A DNA stretch of 64,000 nt from Litomosoides sigmodontis (taxonomy: Eukaryota; Nematoda; Chromadorea; Rhabditida; Onchocercidae), in NCBI GenBank assembly GCA_963070105.1, contig OY718803.1, positions 6,368,507 through 6,432,506 of the forward strand. The letters are read 5' to 3'. The position numbers and the translations under genes are program-made. Within the stretch, counting starts at the first letter, position 1, and each line of letters starts with the position of its first letter. Below the pieces are notes generated by a model. That model worked only from the letters and a program-made list of their open reading frames with translations. It was not told the origin of the DNA and did not search any database. Shown here one piece after another: positions 61,262 to 64,000 of this stretch.

Positions 61262-62575
61262 TAAGCTATATTTAAAGTGTCATTGTGTGCTACGTCTTTA
61301 TATTTTATTTTGTATGGAGATTTTTAAGGTGAACAAGCAGAGCTTAATTAAGAGAATTACTTATTGATCTAAAATTTATCCAATTTTCTATCTTTTAATA
61401 TTACCAGTTAATTATTTATCGGAATATCAGCATAAAAGGAATGGTATTGTAATAGCAAGAACTCTGCTTATTATTATTATTATTGATTATTCTGTATTAC
61501 TTCACAATTGATGGGACTGCTTGTCCGTCTAAGGTTTTTAATGATGTCACCAGCTTTTGACTCTAATATATCGTCCTATTCTTGTCAAGTTGTTTAGTTT
61601 GACCAAATCCTATGTCTTTCATTGAATTTGAAGGATTTCTTATCTCTTTGAAGCGCTTGATGAAAATTGTTGTATAAAATGTTTTTCTCGGCTAAGAAAG
61701 TGTATTTTAAACCTTTTTAGCGGATGATTCTAATACATTGTCATTAACGGCTAATTAATACCACCAAGTGGATTTATGATTGCTTCAGGAATTTTTTAAA
61801 TTGATAATTTTTATATTGATGTAATACATATATATGTTATATATATATATATATATATAATTGCCACATTAATAACAAAACACATACATATATGTATACG
61901 TTTTGATATTAATATGGAAATACAGATAAGTTTTCTTCTTTTTATTGTAATTTCTCAAAAAATACGGGTTTTTATCATTTCTAGTGCACTCAAAATTTTT
62001 TATTATTTCACTTTGCCACTACCACTTCATTTTATACTTGCATTTTGGAATATTTTGAAAGTGCTCTGATATTTTCCTTTCTTTGTTTTACCTTTGAATG
62101 GAATTTTCCAAGCACTGTCTAGGTGGCTTCAGTTTTTATTTAATTTACAAACAAAATGAGAGAATTCTTTTATGCCCATTTTCCGAGTAGTTTGTAGCTG
62201 AATGTTGTTGACATATCATAATTACTTTTTAATGTCAATAAATGTTTCATGTTGTTTAATATGTCTTATTTTCGGTTTTCTTCCTACTTTATTTTTCATT
62301 TTTAGATCGAGCCATCTCTTTCACTGTCGATAGTTACATTTTCGTGAATATTTATGAGATTTATTGTTGATAGTTTTAGTGAAAGTTGTTTCATTTTAGC
62401 TTGCTTTTAGGTCTAATGTTTCACATTGGGATGATGATGGCGTCTAACTTTTTGAAGCATTTGACGCCAGGAGTTTATTTGTTCGAAAAGCTATTCAAGT
62501 TTTTCAGATTTTAGTTCTATACGAAGTGGATATATGTTATTACGAGGGCTACTACTTGTGTAAGCAGTTAGTTCA
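61262..62575. other. Intergenic region, NMNAT to prefoldin subunit 3
   Basis: AT-rich, with a (TTA)n run near 61470-61486 and a (TA)n run near 61838-61859. There is a TTTTTCAG near 62503-62510 that could serve as a trans-splice acceptor for the next gene. No exon was recognised. Confidence 0.55.
61838..61859. repeat. (TA)n microsatellite
   Basis: About 11 TA units between NMNAT and the prefoldin gene. Confidence 0.85.
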
Positions 62576-64000
62576 ATGCAAGAAGAGGAAGAATTTGTCT
62601 CAGACCTTGTGGAACAGGGCGTCCCTACAGCTGAAGTGATGGTTAGTGGTCAGGAGAAGTTATAAATATCGTTTTGAAGTTCTATTATATATATATATAT
62701 ATATATATATCCACTACTTTGTGTACTGCGAAAGAATTGATGTTGCTTTTCATATCACAGATATGGTTAAACATTAGGTCATAGAAACTGCAATGTAGTT
62801 ATTGCAAGGTGCAAGTTGACCGTAAATTCTGTTTTTGTGCAAATCATAATGTTAAAGTTTACTCCGGAATGAAACGGAAATGCTGCAGTATTATTTTTTT
62901 AAAGTAACGAACCAACCATAAGGAAAAAGAGGATTAAAAATTGTGCATTTTGAAGTTTCGTATAACAGTGGAGTAGTTATATTCTGTATTCTGTGATATG
63001 TTCAAGTTATTCTGCATTATCAGGAGGACGTTGAAGCTTATTTAAAGAAGGAAGGTAATATCAGTATAGATGAAGGCATCAAGCGTTTAGAGACAGTTTA
63101 TAGGAAATACAAGCAGGTCGAACAGCAATTAACTGAACAAAAATTGCGGTACCGTTTTACTTAAATATATTGCTGGTTATTTTTTATTAAATAAATTATT
63201 CATATATGTCTGTTATTTCCCTGCTTATTAAGTCTCGGAAAATGACTGATTCTGAAAAGAGAATGACGGAAAATGACTGACTTTCTCCATGAATACCTGG
63301 TCTTATTATTGTGATTGTAAACTCTAGTTAAGACAGGACTTTAAGAGAAAAAGGCTTCTAGCATAGAGTAGCGATTATGTCTTATTCGCAATAGTTGATT
63401 CCTTTTCTTGCATTACCCTAATCTATTCCTGTAGTATGATGCTTTTTTTTTTACAGTGTTTTGCCTTAAGGCTTTGATGGCAAAAACGATGTTTTAGCAG
63501 TAGTGTTATGGTATAATTCATTAGTTTATCTACGTAATGGCTATATCGTCACTACTATTAATATATGATTTTGGCTCATGTCTCTTTACAGATTAGTTTC
63601 GAAGCTTCCGGATTTGAAAAAGTCGGTCGAAGTTGTCAATTATTTAGAAGAGAAATCGGTATACCAATTTTTTATTTTATTTCTCTCTCCTCTAATTTCT
63701 TTATAATTTTTTTACCATCTGTCATTATCATGTTCTTTAAATTTCGTGAATCTCTTATAAATTTTCAGAAAAAAAACCAATCCGTGGAAGTGACACATCT
63801 GCTCAGTGATCACATTTATCAGCGGGTGAAAGCAGATTCTCTCGATAAGGTGGTGAAATATATTTTGGTAGTTCGTTTGTTTATATTTTCGTCTATTTGA
63901 GTAAATAGTACATCTAATTATTAGTAGAATTTGAGATACTTAACTGCATAAATTATTTCAGGTTTTTCTGTGGCTTGGCTCTAATGTTATGGTGGAATTC
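62576..64000 (+). CDS. pfd-3: Prefoldin subunit 3 (VBP1 family), truncated by the window end
   Basis: Alpha-type subunit of the hexameric prefoldin chaperone that passes unfolded actin and tubulin to the CCT chaperonin (family knowledge). Exons 62576-62641, 63024-63148, 63592-63658, 63769-63849 and 63962-64000+ are in phase. The N-terminal GVPTAEVMEDVEAYLKKEGN matches the VBP1 'GIPEAVFVEDVDSFM' region. The first coiled-coil helix follows (ETVYRKYKQVEQQLTEQK, LPDLKKSVEVVNYLEEK). The beta-hairpin part is HLLSDHIYQRVKADSLDKV and FLWLGSNVMVEF, where the human protein has VCLWLGANVMLEY. The second helix and C-terminus lie outside the window. Intron 1 carries a (TA)n tract near 62686-62711. Confidence 0.95.
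62686..62711. repeat. (TA)n microsatellite in the first intron of the prefoldin gene
   Basis: About 13 TA units just after the first exon. Confidence 0.85.

Overview
The window is nuclear DNA from a nematode, most likely a spirurid or filarial worm (the species is an inference). It is AT-rich, with genes cut into many short exons of about 70-230 nt by small introns. Several genes have a trans-splice-like TTTCAG just upstream of the ATG. The gene set includes a cuticlin-type ZP protein and dual-specificity phosphatases of the kind I associate with nematodes. Exon joins were worked out by eye. For nearly all of them the reading phase closes exactly across the gene, which is my main support for the models.

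Layout, left to right. 1-4 kb: no gene seen, with a 120-bp (TA)n tract. 4.0-7.3 kb (+): calmodulin-type cyclic nucleotide phosphodiesterase PDE1. 10.8-19.8 kb (+): three tandem paralogous dual-specificity phosphatases with the same internal exon sizes. The first ends in a membrane tail and the third has Ser in place of the catalytic Cys. 21.2-28.3 kb (-): DDX18/Has1 RNA helicase, archease and MAF1, three co-oriented genes of rRNA/tRNA metabolism. 29.3-35.3 kb (+): a long coiled-coil protein I cannot name. 35.96-36.1 kb: a fragment of 28S rRNA. 38.6-45.0 kb (+): cuticlin-like ZP protein with signal peptide, furin-type site and membrane anchor. 46.2-52.6 kb (-): a secreted mosaic protein of two four-exon cysteine-rich modules followed by calcium-binding EGF, a six-bladed YWTD propeller, EGF and two LDL-receptor class A repeats. 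54.8-64 kb (+): RAB-5, an E2 ubiquitin-conjugating-like protein lacking its active cysteine, NMNAT, and prefoldin subunit 3 (cut by the window end).

The most interesting points are the two natural active-site losses (phosphatase Cys to Ser at residue 99; E2 Cys to Asn at residue 146), the mosaic receptor-like protein, four in-frame GC-AG introns among about 90, the RNA-metabolism cluster and the stray 28S piece. No bacterial, viral or clear transposon genes were recognised, and no tRNA or CRISPR.
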